Shown here piece by piece: positions 1-6,573 of a stretch of DNA of 9,544 nucleotides (its first letter is position 1; each line of letters starts with the position of its first letter). Source of the stretch: CAZRHR01 sp964599915 (GTDB lineage: Bacteria > Bacteroidota > Bacteroidia > CAIKAF01); contig CAZRHR010000085.1 in assembly GCA_964599915.1 (NCBI GenBank), positions 1 to 9,544 on the forward strand. Reading direction: 5' to 3'. A model generated the notes under the pieces. The model made no database searches and was not told the origin of the DNA. It worked only from the letters and a program-made list of their open reading frames with translations. The translations under genes were made by a program, and so were the position numbers.

Positions 1-1005
1 CACCAACTCTTCGTAGAACCTGAAGGCTGGAATACCGTGGAAATTTATGTGAACGGATTTTCGTCTTCTCTTCCTGAAGAAGTACAACTTCACGCCCTAC
101 AGCAAGTACCCGGGTTCCAACATGCACGCATGTTTAGACCGGGATATGCCATCGAATATGATTATTTTCCACCCGAACAATTACTCCATTCTTTACAAAC
201 CAAACTGGTCAGCCACCTGTTTTTTGCCGGACAAATCAATGGCACCACCGGATATGAAGAAGCCGCTTGCCAAGGACTCATGGCAGGTATAAACGCACAC
301 CAAAAAGCACATGGATTAGATGAAATCGTCCTTTCCAGAAGCGATGCTTACATTGGCGTTTTGATTGATGACCTGATTACCAAAGGTACCGATGAACCTT
401 ATCGGATGTTTACCTCGCGTGCGGAATACCGCATTTTACTGCGACAAGATAATGCAGATGAAAGACTCACACCCCTTGGATATCAACTGGGATTGGCGGG
501 AGAAGAACGTTGGAAAAGATTACAAACCAAAAGAAACCTCACCCAAGAAACAGAAAAAATCCTAAAGCAAACCAGCGTAACACAGGAGGATATTAACCCC
601 ATTTTAGAACGTTTGGAAGCAAAAGGAATAGACCAAAAGGTAAAAGCCATCTCTTTGGTCGGAAGACCGCAAATAGGCATCAGAGACCTCTTACCTTGCT
701 TACCTGAACTACAAAAGGTATTGGAACAAAACGGAAGACTCGCAGAAGAAGCCTTAGACCAATGCGAAATCAACGTAAAATACCAAGGCTATTTACATCG
801 GGAAAAAGAACAAGCTGAAAAAATGGCAAGACTAGATTATGTAAAGTTGCCTAAAGACTTCGAATACCATAAACTGACTTCCCTGTCAATGGAAGCCCGA
901 CAAAAACTGTCCCACCACCAACCCGAAAATTTAGGACAAGCCTCACGCATTTCAGGTATCTCTCCAGCCGACATTTCTGTACTCATGATTTACATGGGGC
1001 GATAA
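1..1005 (+). CDS. mnmG: tRNA uridine-5-carboxymethylaminomethyl modification enzyme MnmG (GidA), C-terminal part
   Basis: MnmG is the FAD-dependent partner of MnmE; together they install the (carboxymethyl)aminomethyl group at C5 of wobble uridine 34 in some tRNAs. The frame is open from base 1 (it begins HQLFVEPEGW), so the gene runs off the left edge. The GTG at 37 is an internal valine, not a start. About 334 residues are present of a family length near 620. The family signatures GQINGTTGYEEAACQG and SRAEYRILLRQDNADERLTPLGY are intact. They are followed by the helical C-terminal tRNA/MnmE-binding region, ending in a MIYMGR tail. The FAD-binding N-terminus lies outside the window. The coding strand is C-rich (28 G against 51 C in the three lines 541-600 and 841-960), unusual for a coding strand and consistent with a gene on the lagging strand. 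A hairpin terminator follows 22 bases after the stop. The identification is very safe. Confidence 0.97.
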   Translation, partial: HQLFVEPEGWNTVEIYVNGFSSSLPEEVQLHALQQVPGFQHARMFRPGYAIEYDYFPPEQLLHSLQTKLVSHLFFAGQINGTTGYEEAACQGLMAGINAHQKAHGLDEIVLSRSDAYIGVLIDDLITKGTDEPYRMFTSRAEYRILLRQDNADERLTPLGYQLGLAGEERWKRLQTKRNLTQETEKILKQTSVTQEDINPILERLEAKGIDQKVKAISLVGRPQIGIRDLLPCLPELQKVLEQNGRLAEEALDQCEINVKYQGYLHREKEQAEKMARLDYVKLPKDFEYHKLTSLSMEARQKLSHHQPENLGQASRISGISPADISVLMIYMGR

Positions 1006-1027
1006 CCCATAGCTCATTCAAAAAAGA

Positions 1028-1052
1028 AACCCACCATGCGTGGGTTTTTTTA
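1028..1052 (+). terminator. Rho-independent terminator of mnmG
   Basis: An 8-bp stem AAACCCAC / GTGGGTTT with a 5-base loop CATGC is followed by a run of T. It lies 22 bases after the mnmG stop codon and is oriented for rightward transcription. Confidence 0.85.
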
Positions 1053-1100
1053 TTTCATAAAAGGAAAAAAGGCAGCCAAATTAGCGCGATAAGAAAATCA

Positions 1101-1136
1101 AAAAAGGCCCTATCCCTTAAGAGACACGGCCTTTTT
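1101..1136. terminator. Bidirectional hairpin terminator between mnmG and pheS
   Basis: A 9-bp perfect stem AAAAAGGCC / GGCCTTTTT encloses an 18-base loop. The A-run on one side and T-run on the other let it work in both directions. It lies about 110 bases beyond the 3' end of the leftward pheS gene and would also back up the mnmG terminator. Confidence 0.7.
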
Positions 1137-1205
1137 GAAAAAAATCAAGGTTATCCGAATAAAAGCCTTGCAATACCTTCATATATAATAATATAGAAAA
1201 ATGGC

Positions 1206-1228
1206 TTTAAATTGAAATTCAACTTAAA
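1206..1228. repeat. Near-perfect AT-rich palindrome downstream of pheS
   Basis: Two 11-base arms, TTTAAATTGAA and TTCAACTTAAA, flank a single A and are complementary at 10 of 11 positions. The palindrome lies 22 bases past the pheS stop. It is not followed by a T-run in either direction, so it is a poor terminator. It could be a protein-binding site or an mRNA 3'-end hairpin. No function can be assigned. Confidence 0.4.
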
Positions 1229-1249
1229 CTGACGCGAGATGAAGCGAAA

Positions 1250-2227
1250 TTAGAACTGCTTCAAAAACCGAAGGTCATTCTCATAAAAAAGTCGGATGTC
1301 TTTGATTCCATACCGGAGCATGGCCATCCGTTCTATGCCCATACCAAAAGCATACCCTGTATACACCGAAGCATCAATCCCACAATTTTCAAGTACGTTG
1401 GGATCTACCATTCCACAACCCAAAATCTCCATCCATTTAAAATCCGTGCCTTTTCCCCAACCTATGTCCATTTCGGCACTGGGCTCAGTAAACGGAAAAT
1501 AACTTGGACGAAAACGAACTTGGGTTTTACCTGGAAAAAATCTGGATACAAAGTAGAAGAGCACCTCTTTTAAATCTGCAAAAGAGACGTTTTTATCTAC
1601 ATACAATCCTTCAATCTGATGAAATACAGGAGAATGCGTGGCATCTGAATCGCATCGATACACCCGACCGGGCGCAATAACGCGAATGGGAGGTTGAGAA
1701 TTCAACATGGAACGCACCTGCACACCACTGGTATGGGTGCGTAAAACGGCATCTGGATCGTTTTCAACAAAAAAAGTATCCTGCATATCGCGGGCAGGGT
1801 GATCTTCCGGAAAATTAAGGGCAGTAAAATTGTACCACTCCGACTCAATTTCCGGACCGTCGGCTACAGAAAATCCTAAATCCTTAAAAATTCCGGAAAC
1901 CTCTTCCCGAATCTGGGTTAAAGGGTGCAAATGCCCAATGAACGATTTATGACCGGCTAAGGTGGCATCAAAGTCAAAACCATTGGATTGCTGATCAAAA
2001 GCGTCAATGGCTTCTTGCAAACGCTGTTGTGCCAATTGCTTTAGCGCATTCAAAGGTGCACCAATCTCCTTTTTCTCAGGACCGGACAAAACTCTGAACT
2101 GCTCAAACATAGCAGTTATCACTCCATTTTTACCGGAATACAAGCGCCTGAACTCATCCAAAGCGTCTTTTCCTTTAAAATTGAAGCTCCGAACCTCAGC
2201 TTCAATGCGCAAAATATCTGCAATCAT
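1250..2227 (-). CDS. pheS: Phenylalanine--tRNA ligase alpha subunit
   Basis: This is the catalytic alpha subunit of the alpha2-beta2 synthetase that charges tRNA-Phe with phenylalanine in the cytoplasm. Its 325 residues are near the usual 330-340. The N-terminal coiled-coil tRNA-binding arm spans about residues 1-85. The class II catalytic core follows, with RTHTSGVQVRSM (163-174), the motif-2 block GRVYRCDSDATHSPVFHQIEGL (187-208), the EMDIG and MEILGCGMVDP segments (252-276), and motif 3 GYAFGMGIERMAMLRYGIKD (291-310). The ATG at 2227 is the first possible start because an in-frame TAA lies four codons upstream. The bases before it (TTTTACCTC) contain no Shine-Dalgarno sequence, as is common in Bacteroidota. 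pheT is not adjacent in the window, and pheS stands alone between two intergenic gaps. That separation is common in this phylum. The identification is very safe. Confidence 0.97.
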   Translation of the reverse strand: MIADILRIEAEVRSFNFKGKDALDEFRRLYSGKNGVITAMFEQFRVLSGPEKKEIGAPLNALKQLAQQRLQEAIDAFDQQSNGFDFDATLAGHKSFIGHLHPLTQIREEVSGIFKDLGFSVADGPEIESEWYNFTALNFPEDHPARDMQDTFFVENDPDAVLRTHTSGVQVRSMLNSQPPIRVIAPGRVYRCDSDATHSPVFHQIEGLYVDKNVSFADLKEVLFYFVSRFFPGKTQVRFRPSYFPFTEPSAEMDIGWGKGTDFKWMEILGCGMVDPNVLENCGIDASVYTGYAFGMGIERMAMLRYGIKDIRLFYENDLRFLKQF

Positions 2228-2350
2228 GAGGTAAAATTAAAACAAAATTCCCATGTTCATGAAAGACATGCCGGGGAACAAGTGGAAACATACGAAAAGA
2301 CACCATATCTGCGTTTAAAGGGTAGTGAAGACATCAATCCTAACAGAATG

Positions 2351-2381
2351 TTTTCCAATTCAAAAAAAAAACCTAATTTTG
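2351..2381 (+). promoter_or_regulatory. Bacteroidota-type promoter of the 2402 lipoprotein gene
   Basis: An exact -7 box TAATTTTG (2374-2381, consensus TAnnTTTG) is preceded by a TTTT stretch (2351-2354; -33 consensus TTTG) at a 19-base spacing. Transcription would start near 2386-2388, giving a leader of about 14 bases. The -33 match is imperfect. Confidence 0.5.
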
Positions 2382-2401
2382 ATAGATAGTGTACCTATTC
2401 T

Positions 2402-2806
2402 ATGCTTAAAAGACTTACCTCCCTCGCTTTCTTAGGCTTAAGCCTTTCACTTGTCGGCTGTTACAGCAGTCCTGAACCCGGGGTAGCTGTGATTACTGTG
2501 TTGGATGCCAACGATTTCCGCGTACCGGAAGCGCAAGTGCGTTTTTATCAGTCAGGAAATGGCGCGGGTATTATCGATGAAATGCGATTTACCAACCTCC
2601 AAGGGGTTTGCACCTTTATTCATGGAAAACAAGCTTATCAGGTAATCGATGAAGATTCTGGACGCAGCTTAATTGCCCTATGTGGAGACGATGCCTATTG
2701 TGAAGTCATTTTAAACGTAACGGCCACAGCCCAAAACAAACTGGGCACCACCATTGTCCGCATCAAACCGGGTGAAACCATTCAGGAAACGGTGCGGATT
2801 TATTAA
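2402..2806 (+). CDS. Small secreted lipoprotein of unknown function
   Basis: The 134-residue product begins with a lipoprotein signal peptide: MLKR, a hydrophobic stretch, then the lipobox LVGC with the lipidated cysteine at residue 20. The mature part (GVAVITVLDANDF..PEAQVRFYQSG..F TNLQGVCTF) has the strand pattern of a small beta-sandwich of the carboxypeptidase-regulatory/CNA-B type: a VxVLDxxxxPVxxAxV-like opening, then a turn and a 'xGxCxF' strand. I infer this fold from pattern only. Three further cysteines (about 76, 94 and 99) could form disulphides in the periplasm. No catalytic motif is visible. It has its own promoter and terminator, so it looks monocistronic. The protein is probably anchored in the outer membrane; its role is unknown. 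Confidence 0.85.
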   Translation: MLKRLTSLAFLGLSLSLVGCYSSPEPGVAVITVLDANDFRVPEAQVRFYQSGNGAGIIDEMRFTNLQGVCTFIHGKQAYQVIDEDSGRSLIALCGDDAYCEVILNVTATAQNKLGTTIVRIKPGETIQETVRIY

Positions 2807-2824
2807 AATACCTTTATCACATGA

Positions 2825-2847
2825 AAAAGCCCCAAATTGGGGCTTTT
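2825..2847. terminator. Bidirectional terminator shared by two convergent genes
   Basis: A perfect 9-bp stem AAAAGCCCC / GGGGCTTTT has a loop of AAATT. With A-runs and T-runs on both sides, it serves the rightward lipoprotein gene ending at 2806 and the leftward peptidase gene ending at 2852. Confidence 0.9.
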
Positions 2848-2851
2848 CTTT

Positions 2852-4258
2852 TTACCAGTCTAACCGCACTCGATTGGCGAAAATCCAAGCCGAATGCAAA
2901 ATAACTTGGGTGTTTGTTTTTAACCGTTTGGGTTGAATTTTATCCCAGGTATCCTGCGGGGTATGATAATCGGCATGCAAACCGGAGAAATAAAAAATGG
3001 CAGGGATTCCTTTTTCACAAAAAGAATAATGATCGGACCGTTCGTATAAGCGCATGGGATGATCAGGGTCATTGTAATGATAATCCGCGGTAAAACCGAC
3101 ATCTTGTAAAAGAGAATCGGAAATTCGGTGGACACCGGGTGAAATTCGGTCGGAACCAATGAGATATAGGTAGCTTTCCTGGAGATGATGTGCTTCGTCA
3201 TTTCGACCAATCATGTCGATATTCAGGTTCAAAACGACTTGTGAAAGTGGAAAAACAGGTTGCTTCACATAAAACGCGGAACCCAATAAACCCATTTCTT
3301 CGCCACTAAAGGCAATAAACAACAATGACCTTCTTGGACCTAAGCCTTGTTTAGCCAGGGTGGAAAAAACGCGGCTTATGGTCAATAAAGCCGAAGTGCC
3401 GGAAGCATTGTCATCGGCTCCATAATAGGTTTTTCCGGCACGCGTACCTAAATGGTCATAATGGGCGGAAATCACCACGTATTCATGGGCCAAATCTGTA
3501 CCCGGAAGGGTGGCCCAAACATTGACACCTTGTGGCTCGCGCTGTTGAACATGCAAATAAAATCCTTTTTTATGGGCTTTTATCCACGAAACCACCTCCG
3601 GTTGGATGAAGCCATAAGGGATGGACGTCGCATTAAAATCGTCCCTAAACCGAAGTTTTGCTTTTCTATCTAAGCTGCCCATCACAGGCTCAAAAGCTGG
3701 CGGCATACCAAGAAAAAAAGCAGCCACTGCGCCGTACTTTTTAGCCGCTCTTAATCTTAATTCGGGATAAGCCAACCATTCCTTTTCCACGCTAGAAATG
3801 GCCTCAAAGGTTCCGTCAAAAAGCACGAGTTTCCCTTTTACCCGCTTAGAAAAATCCCTCATGTTCAGGGTATCAAATCCCCGACCTATGGCCACCATTT
3901 CAGGAATGAAATACGTACCGGGAGAAAATCCACCAGGAGACGTTAAACCGGAACGCAGGGTGTCTGAACCGGCCACCAGAAACATGGTGGATTGGTTGGG
4001 AAGTCGCTCTGACAAAGAAAAAGGCTGGAAACCTGTTTTCAATCCTTGATTGGACCAGACTTTTGAAATGTACTGTGCAGCACGTTTGGCCCCTTCGGTA
4101 TGAGAAGCCCGACCAGCACATGAATCGCTTGCCAAAAAGCGAAGGTGATGCATGAGTTCGTGCGTATCCGGTGCAAGCTGTAAAAGCTTAGCTTCAGGTA
4201 AAGATTGCGCGCTAAGGCTTCCAACGGAAACAAGTAAAGAAAGCAGCAAAGATTTCAT
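2852..4258 (-). CDS. Secreted M28-family zinc aminopeptidase
   Basis: This is a predicted exported metallo-aminopeptidase that removes N-terminal residues from peptides using two zinc ions. From the ATG at 4258 it has 468 residues and a Sec signal peptide (MKSLLLSLLVSVGSLSAQ, cut near 18). A PA-like insertion occupies roughly residues 100-250. The M28 catalytic core follows with all expected metal and catalytic residues: SAHYDHLG (His266), GADDNASG (Asp282), FSGEEMG (Glu320/321), NIDMIGR (Asp348) and YHTPQDT (His432). An in-frame TTG at 4264 would add two residues. I prefer 4258 because it forms an ATGA overlap with the rpiB stop, implying translational coupling. No T9SS C-terminal domain is seen, so it is probably periplasmic. 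Substrate preference cannot be read from the sequence. Confidence 0.92.
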   Translation of the reverse strand: MKSLLLSLLVSVGSLSAQSLPEAKLLQLAPDTHELMHHLRFLASDSCAGRASHTEGAKRAAQYISKVWSNQGLKTGFQPFSLSERLPNQSTMFLVAGSDTLRSGLTSPGGFSPGTYFIPEMVAIGRGFDTLNMRDFSKRVKGKLVLFDGTFEAISSVEKEWLAYPELRLRAAKKYGAVAAFFLGMPPAFEPVMGSLDRKAKLRFRDDFNATSIPYGFIQPEVVSWIKAHKKGFYLHVQQREPQGVNVWATLPGTDLAHEYVVISAHYDHLGTRAGKTYYGADDNASGTSALLTISRVFSTLAKQGLGPRRSLLFIAFSGEEMGLLGSAFYVKQPVFPLSQVVLNLNIDMIGRNDEAHHLQESYLYLIGSDRISPGVHRISDSLLQDVGFTADYHYNDPDHPMRLYERSDHYSFCEKGIPAIFYFSGLHADYHTPQDTWDKIQPKRLKTNTQVILHSAWIFANRVRLDW

Positions 4259-4707
4259 AAACAACCCATCTTGGCTACGCGGTCGGCATGTCTTCCACCT
4301 TCAAAAGGTGTAGATAAAAAAGCGAGGATACAGGCCTTGGCCGTGTCAACATCCATAAAACGGGCAGGCAAAGCCAGTACATTTGCATTGTTATGACCAC
4401 GTGAGAGGGCGGCAATTTCAGCATTCCATACCAAGGCAGAACGAATACCTTGGTGTTTATTTGCGGTAATATTCACACCCTGACCACTGCCACAAATGAG
4501 AATACCACAAGGAAAATCACCCTGCTCAATGGCCGTTGCCAAAGGATGTGCCACGTCCGGATAATCAACCCTATCCTCAGAAAAAGCGCCAAAATCTTTG
4601 ACATCAAAGCCTAATTCTCGAAGAAAGGGCAATAAAGCTTCCTTGAGTTCGAATCCTGCATGGTCTGAACCTATGGCTAGTTTTTTAGGAAATATGAATG
4701 CCGTCAT
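4255..4707 (-). CDS. rpiB: Ribose-5-phosphate isomerase B
   Basis: RpiB interconverts ribose 5-phosphate and ribulose 5-phosphate in the pentose phosphate pathway; some relatives act on other sugar phosphates. The 150-residue protein matches the family length. Visible motifs are GSDHAGFELK (13-22), DYPDVAHPLA (48-57), the catalytic cysteine loop ICGSGQGVNITANK (71-84, Cys72) and SRGHNNANVLALPARF (102-117) with the active-site His105. The frame stays open upstream to 4911. That extension would add 68 hydrophobic, AT-rich, unfamily-like residues, so I start at the ATG at 4707, fourteen codons before the histidine of GSDHAG. No Shine-Dalgarno sequence precedes it. The gene is first in an operon with the M28 peptidase, which it overlaps by 4 bases. 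The pairing has no obvious metabolic logic. Confidence 0.94.
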   Translation of the reverse strand: MTAFIFPKKLAIGSDHAGFELKEALLPFLRELGFDVKDFGAFSEDRVDYPDVAHPLATAIEQGDFPCGILICGSGQGVNITANKHQGIRSALVWNAEIAALSRGHNNANVLALPARFMDVDTAKACILAFLSTPFEGGRHADRVAKMGCL

Positions 4708-5010
4708 AACGTGAAAAAACCTGTTTATATCTTCTACAAACTTCCGCAAAATCTTATTTGGAAGTTTGAAAAAAAATGACACCGGGTAAAAAAATGAGAT
4801 AATCATCAAGGCCGAGGTAAAAAACATGGAGAAGATATACAACACTTCATTCACAAAAAGGATGGGTTTGTGTACAAGAAGATATTCACAAACAAGGACG
4901 AGAAGGAACATTGTGAATAACCTACTAAAGCTTATATAATCAAAAGATTAAAAGCCCAAAACTTGTGAATAAGGGTTCATAAATTACATTTCCAAATTCT
5001 AAAGAATAGG

Positions 5011-5019
5011 TTATCCACA
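5011..5019 (+). other. Perfect DnaA box
   Basis: TTATCCACA is identical to the strongest DnaA-binding sequence known from Escherichia coli and conserved widely across bacteria. It sits at the centre of a cluster of weaker matches, 30 bases before the AT-rich block. Confidence 0.75.
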
Positions 5020-5048
5020 TATGAACAGTGCTTATGAATAGAAAGAGA

Positions 5049-5085
5049 ATATTTTTAAAATTTCTTTTTTATTTCATTGTATAAA
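5049..5085. other. AT-rich segment, candidate DNA unwinding element
   Basis: Nearly every base here is A or T (ATATTTTTAAAATTTC, then a T-run, ATTTCATTGTATAAA). It lies between the perfect DnaA box at 5011-5019 and the exact-consensus box at 5089-5097, the position expected for the first strand opening at an origin. Confidence 0.5.
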
Positions 5086-5126
5086 GGTTGTGCAAAACCT
5101 TTTTCCGGTTGGGGACTGTGGATGTT

Positions 5127-5134
5127 TACCTTTG
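5127..5134 (+). promoter_or_regulatory. Bacteroidota -7 promoter box directly before the oxidoreductase start
   Basis: TACCTTTG matches TAnnTTTG exactly and ends four bases before the ATG at 5139. If it is used, transcription would begin at or next to the start codon, giving a leaderless message. The nearest -33-like TTG (5109-5111) is only 15 bases upstream, shorter than usual, so the call is tentative. Confidence 0.35.
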
Positions 5135-5138
5135 AGGA

Positions 5139-6152
5139 ATGAAAGCATGGAAACTCATACAACATGGTACGAAAACCAACGACTGTTTTCGAATGGAATC
5201 CTTTGATTCATGGCCAATGGCTTCAAATCAAGTGCGGATAGCGGTGAGTCATTCAGGGATCAACTTTGCGGATGTTTTATCCATGCATGGAAAATATGGC
5301 GGTGCACCGAAGTTACCTTATACGCCGGGTTATGAGGTGGTGGGTAGGATTGTAGAATTGGGTTCTGCGGTAGAAAATTTGGCGTTAGGGATGCGTGTGT
5401 TGGCTTTTACCCGTTTTGGTGGATATGCGGATGAAGCGGTGTTGTATCCACATCAATGTGTTCCCATCCCAGAAGATTGGGATGGCGCCATGGCTACGGC
5501 TTTGGCTACACAGTATGTAACGGCTTGGTATATGGTGCAAGACGTAGCGTATGTGCGTCCGGGAGACCGTGTGTTGGTTCCTGCGGCGGCGGGAGGTGTA
5601 GGCCAAGCATTGATGGACATGGTAAAGGCACGTGGAGGAGAAGCCGTAGGCATTGTTTCACGTGAAACATCTAAAAGATTTTTAGAAGAAAGAGGCCATG
5701 TAAGCGTAGTTCAGGTGAAGGATGGCGCATGGTGGCAGTTAAAAGATTTGGGCGCGTTTAAAGTAATTTTTGACGCATCTGGGGGCTATTCTATACGGGA
5801 AGGTTGGAAGCATTTGTTGCCCGGAGGAAAATTGATTTCTTATGGTGCCTCTTCGCGGATTGGTACTTGGGGTTTGGTTCGAGATTTGAAGTTGTTGTTT
5901 GGTTTCGGTATCATTTTTCCGGTTCAGAAACTCATCCATTCCCAAGGTTTTATTGGGGTAAATATGTTGGTGATTGCGGATAAGCGGCCGGATGTTTTGC
6001 AAGCTTTAATGAAGGAAGTGATGGCAGCGGTGCAGTCGGGTATGTTGCCTTTTCCGGCGGCTCATACTTTTCCGGCAGAGGGTTTGGAGGAAGCGTACGC
6101 GGCCATTTTGGAGCGGCGACATCAGGGGAAGTTGGCGTTGGTGTGGGGGTGA
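5139..6152 (+). CDS. Medium-chain dehydrogenase/reductase, NADPH:quinone oxidoreductase (VAT-1-like) type
   Basis: The 337-residue protein has the two-domain build of zinc-free medium-chain reductases such as quinone oxidoreductase and VAT-1. A GroES-like N-terminal domain carries SGINFADVLSMHGKYGGAPKLPYTPGYEVVG (about 39-69). A Rossmann domain carries the nucleotide loop VPAAAGGVGQALMDMVKARG (147-166), a VIFDASGG block, and the VAT-1-like stretch HSQGFIGVNML. No structural-zinc cysteine cluster is present. Such enzymes reduce quinones or activated carbonyl compounds with NAD(P)H; the substrate here is unknown. The ATG at 5139 gives the standard start. A GAGGA lies almost against it, too close to act as a normal Shine-Dalgarno. 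The coding strand is strikingly G-rich (46 G against 14 C in 5341-5400 plus 6001-6060), as expected for a leading-strand gene. Codons 172-177 (Ile-Val-Ser-Arg-Glu-Thr) contain a perfect parS site. Confidence 0.92.
   Translation: MKAWKLIQHGTKTNDCFRMESFDSWPMASNQVRIAVSHSGINFADVLSMHGKYGGAPKLPYTPGYEVVGRIVELGSAVENLALGMRVLAFTRFGGYADEAVLYPHQCVPIPEDWDGAMATALATQYVTAWYMVQDVAYVRPGDRVLVPAAAGGVGQALMDMVKARGGEAVGIVSRETSKRFLEERGHVSVVQVKDGAWWQLKDLGAFKVIFDASGGYSIREGWKHLLPGGKLISYGASSRIGTWGLVRDLKLLFGFGIIFPVQKLIHSQGFIGVNMLVIADKRPDVLQALMKEVMAAVQSGMLPFPAAHTFPAEGLEEAYAAILERRHQGKLALVWG
5654..5669. other. parS: parS chromosome-segregation site
   Basis: The sequence TGTTTCACGTGAAACA is a perfect 16-bp palindrome, identical to the consensus parS bound by ParB/Spo0J in Bacillus subtilis and conserved across most bacterial phyla. 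ParB loads here and spreads along DNA so that ParA can move the origin region. Such sites normally cluster close to oriC. It lies inside the oxidoreductase gene, reading in frame as (I)VSRET, and about 530 bp from the DnaA-box cluster. I saw no second full site in the window. Confidence 0.88.
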
Positions 6153-6190
6153 TGTTTATTCGGTCCGATGTATATGAATTCGGCTAAAAA

Positions 6191-6222
6191 AAGGAAGCCG
6201 ATTCAAATGAACCGGCTTCCTT
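6191..6222 (-). terminator. Hairpin terminator of the 6240 lipoprotein gene
   Basis: A 10-bp perfect stem AAGGAAGCCG / CGGCTTCCTT is extended inward by TTC/GAA after one mismatch. On the minus strand it is followed by a run of seven T, so it terminates the leftward gene ending at 6240. In the rightward direction the T-run is weak, so it may only partly stop transcription from the oxidoreductase gene. Confidence 0.85.
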
Positions 6223-6239
6223 CCTAAAAATGATGTTTC

Positions 6240-6539
6240 TTATTTACCTGTGGTACCAGCACCAATTACTTTGTAGTACTGAACAATTCCCCACTCTCTC
6301 ATGGTCATTACCGTAGAAACGTTTCCGGTTGCACCTTGTCTGGCGAGGTCACCCGCTACCCTTTCGGCGAGGTCTCTGGGGACAGACAGGTGTAAAATAC
6401 CAAATCCATCAGCAGAAGCACGAACTAAATTTCCATTGTTTGCGCTTACGTTAGATACGTTTGCACTGGTCATGGTGATACAGCTGTTGAAAGATACCAA
6501 TGTAAAAATGGCACCTAGGGTAAAAATGGCTTTTTTCAT
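6240..6539 (-). CDS. Small lipoprotein of unknown function
   Basis: The 99-residue product has a lipoprotein signal peptide (MKKAIFTLGAIFTLVSFNSC, lipidated Cys20). The mature part of about 79 residues has no charged-residue clusters or catalytic motif. A recognisable block, ADGFGILHLSVPRDLAERVAGDL, is followed by GNVSTVMTMREWGIVQYYKVIG, suggesting a small alpha/beta domain with two strands and an amphipathic helix. It loosely recalls short TRL-like bacterial lipoproteins, but I do not trust a family assignment. It has its own terminator and a candidate promoter, so it is probably monocistronic. It is most likely a periplasm-facing membrane lipoprotein. Confidence 0.85.
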   Translation of the reverse strand: MKKAIFTLGAIFTLVSFNSCITMTSANVSNVSANNGNLVRASADGFGILHLSVPRDLAERVAGDLARQGATGNVSTVMTMREWGIVQYYKVIGAGTTGK

Positions 6540-6565
6540 TGTTGTTGTATGCTAGTATGATGCAA

Positions 6566-6573
6566 CAAAATTA
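6566..6573 (-). promoter_or_regulatory. Bacteroidota -7 promoter box of the 6240-6539 gene
   Basis: On the minus strand TAATTTTG matches TAnnTTTG exactly, 26 bases before the ATG at 6539. A TTTG lies 14 bases further upstream, closer than the usual spacing. The leader would end in CAACAACA before the ATG, with no Shine-Dalgarno sequence. Confidence 0.45.

Larger units (their letters stand above)
4840..5130. other. Putative chromosomal replication origin (oriC)
   Basis: The 431-base gap between the divergent rpiB and oxidoreductase genes holds four exact matches to the DnaA-box consensus TTWTNCACA: 4912-4920 (-), 4964-4972 (-), 5011-5019 (+, the perfect TTATCCACA) and 5089-5097 (-). One-mismatch boxes lie at 4847-4855 (+), 4869-4877 (-) and 4882-4890 (+), and a two-mismatch box at 5117-5125 (-). 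At equal base frequencies about 0.02 exact matches would be expected in this length on both strands. Bases 5049-5085 are almost entirely A and T and could be the unwinding element. A perfect parS site lies about 530 bp to the right, and strand composition changes across the gap. This is inference: neither dnaA nor a genome-wide skew plot can be seen here. Confidence 0.7.

Noticed and set aside
37..1005. GTG at 37 as the start of a 322-residue protein
   Set aside because: The frame is open to base 1 and the residues before it (HQLFVEPEGWNT) belong to MnmG; the gene is simply cut by the window edge.
2285..2292. Minus-strand TATGTTTC as the pheS promoter
   Set aside because: One mismatch in the key TTTG and no -33 element at a suitable distance.
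4708..4911. A 68-residue N-terminal extension of RpiB
   Set aside because: The extension is a hydrophobic translation of AT-rich DNA, unlike any RpiB, and overlaps the DnaA-box region. The ATG at 4707 gives the family length.
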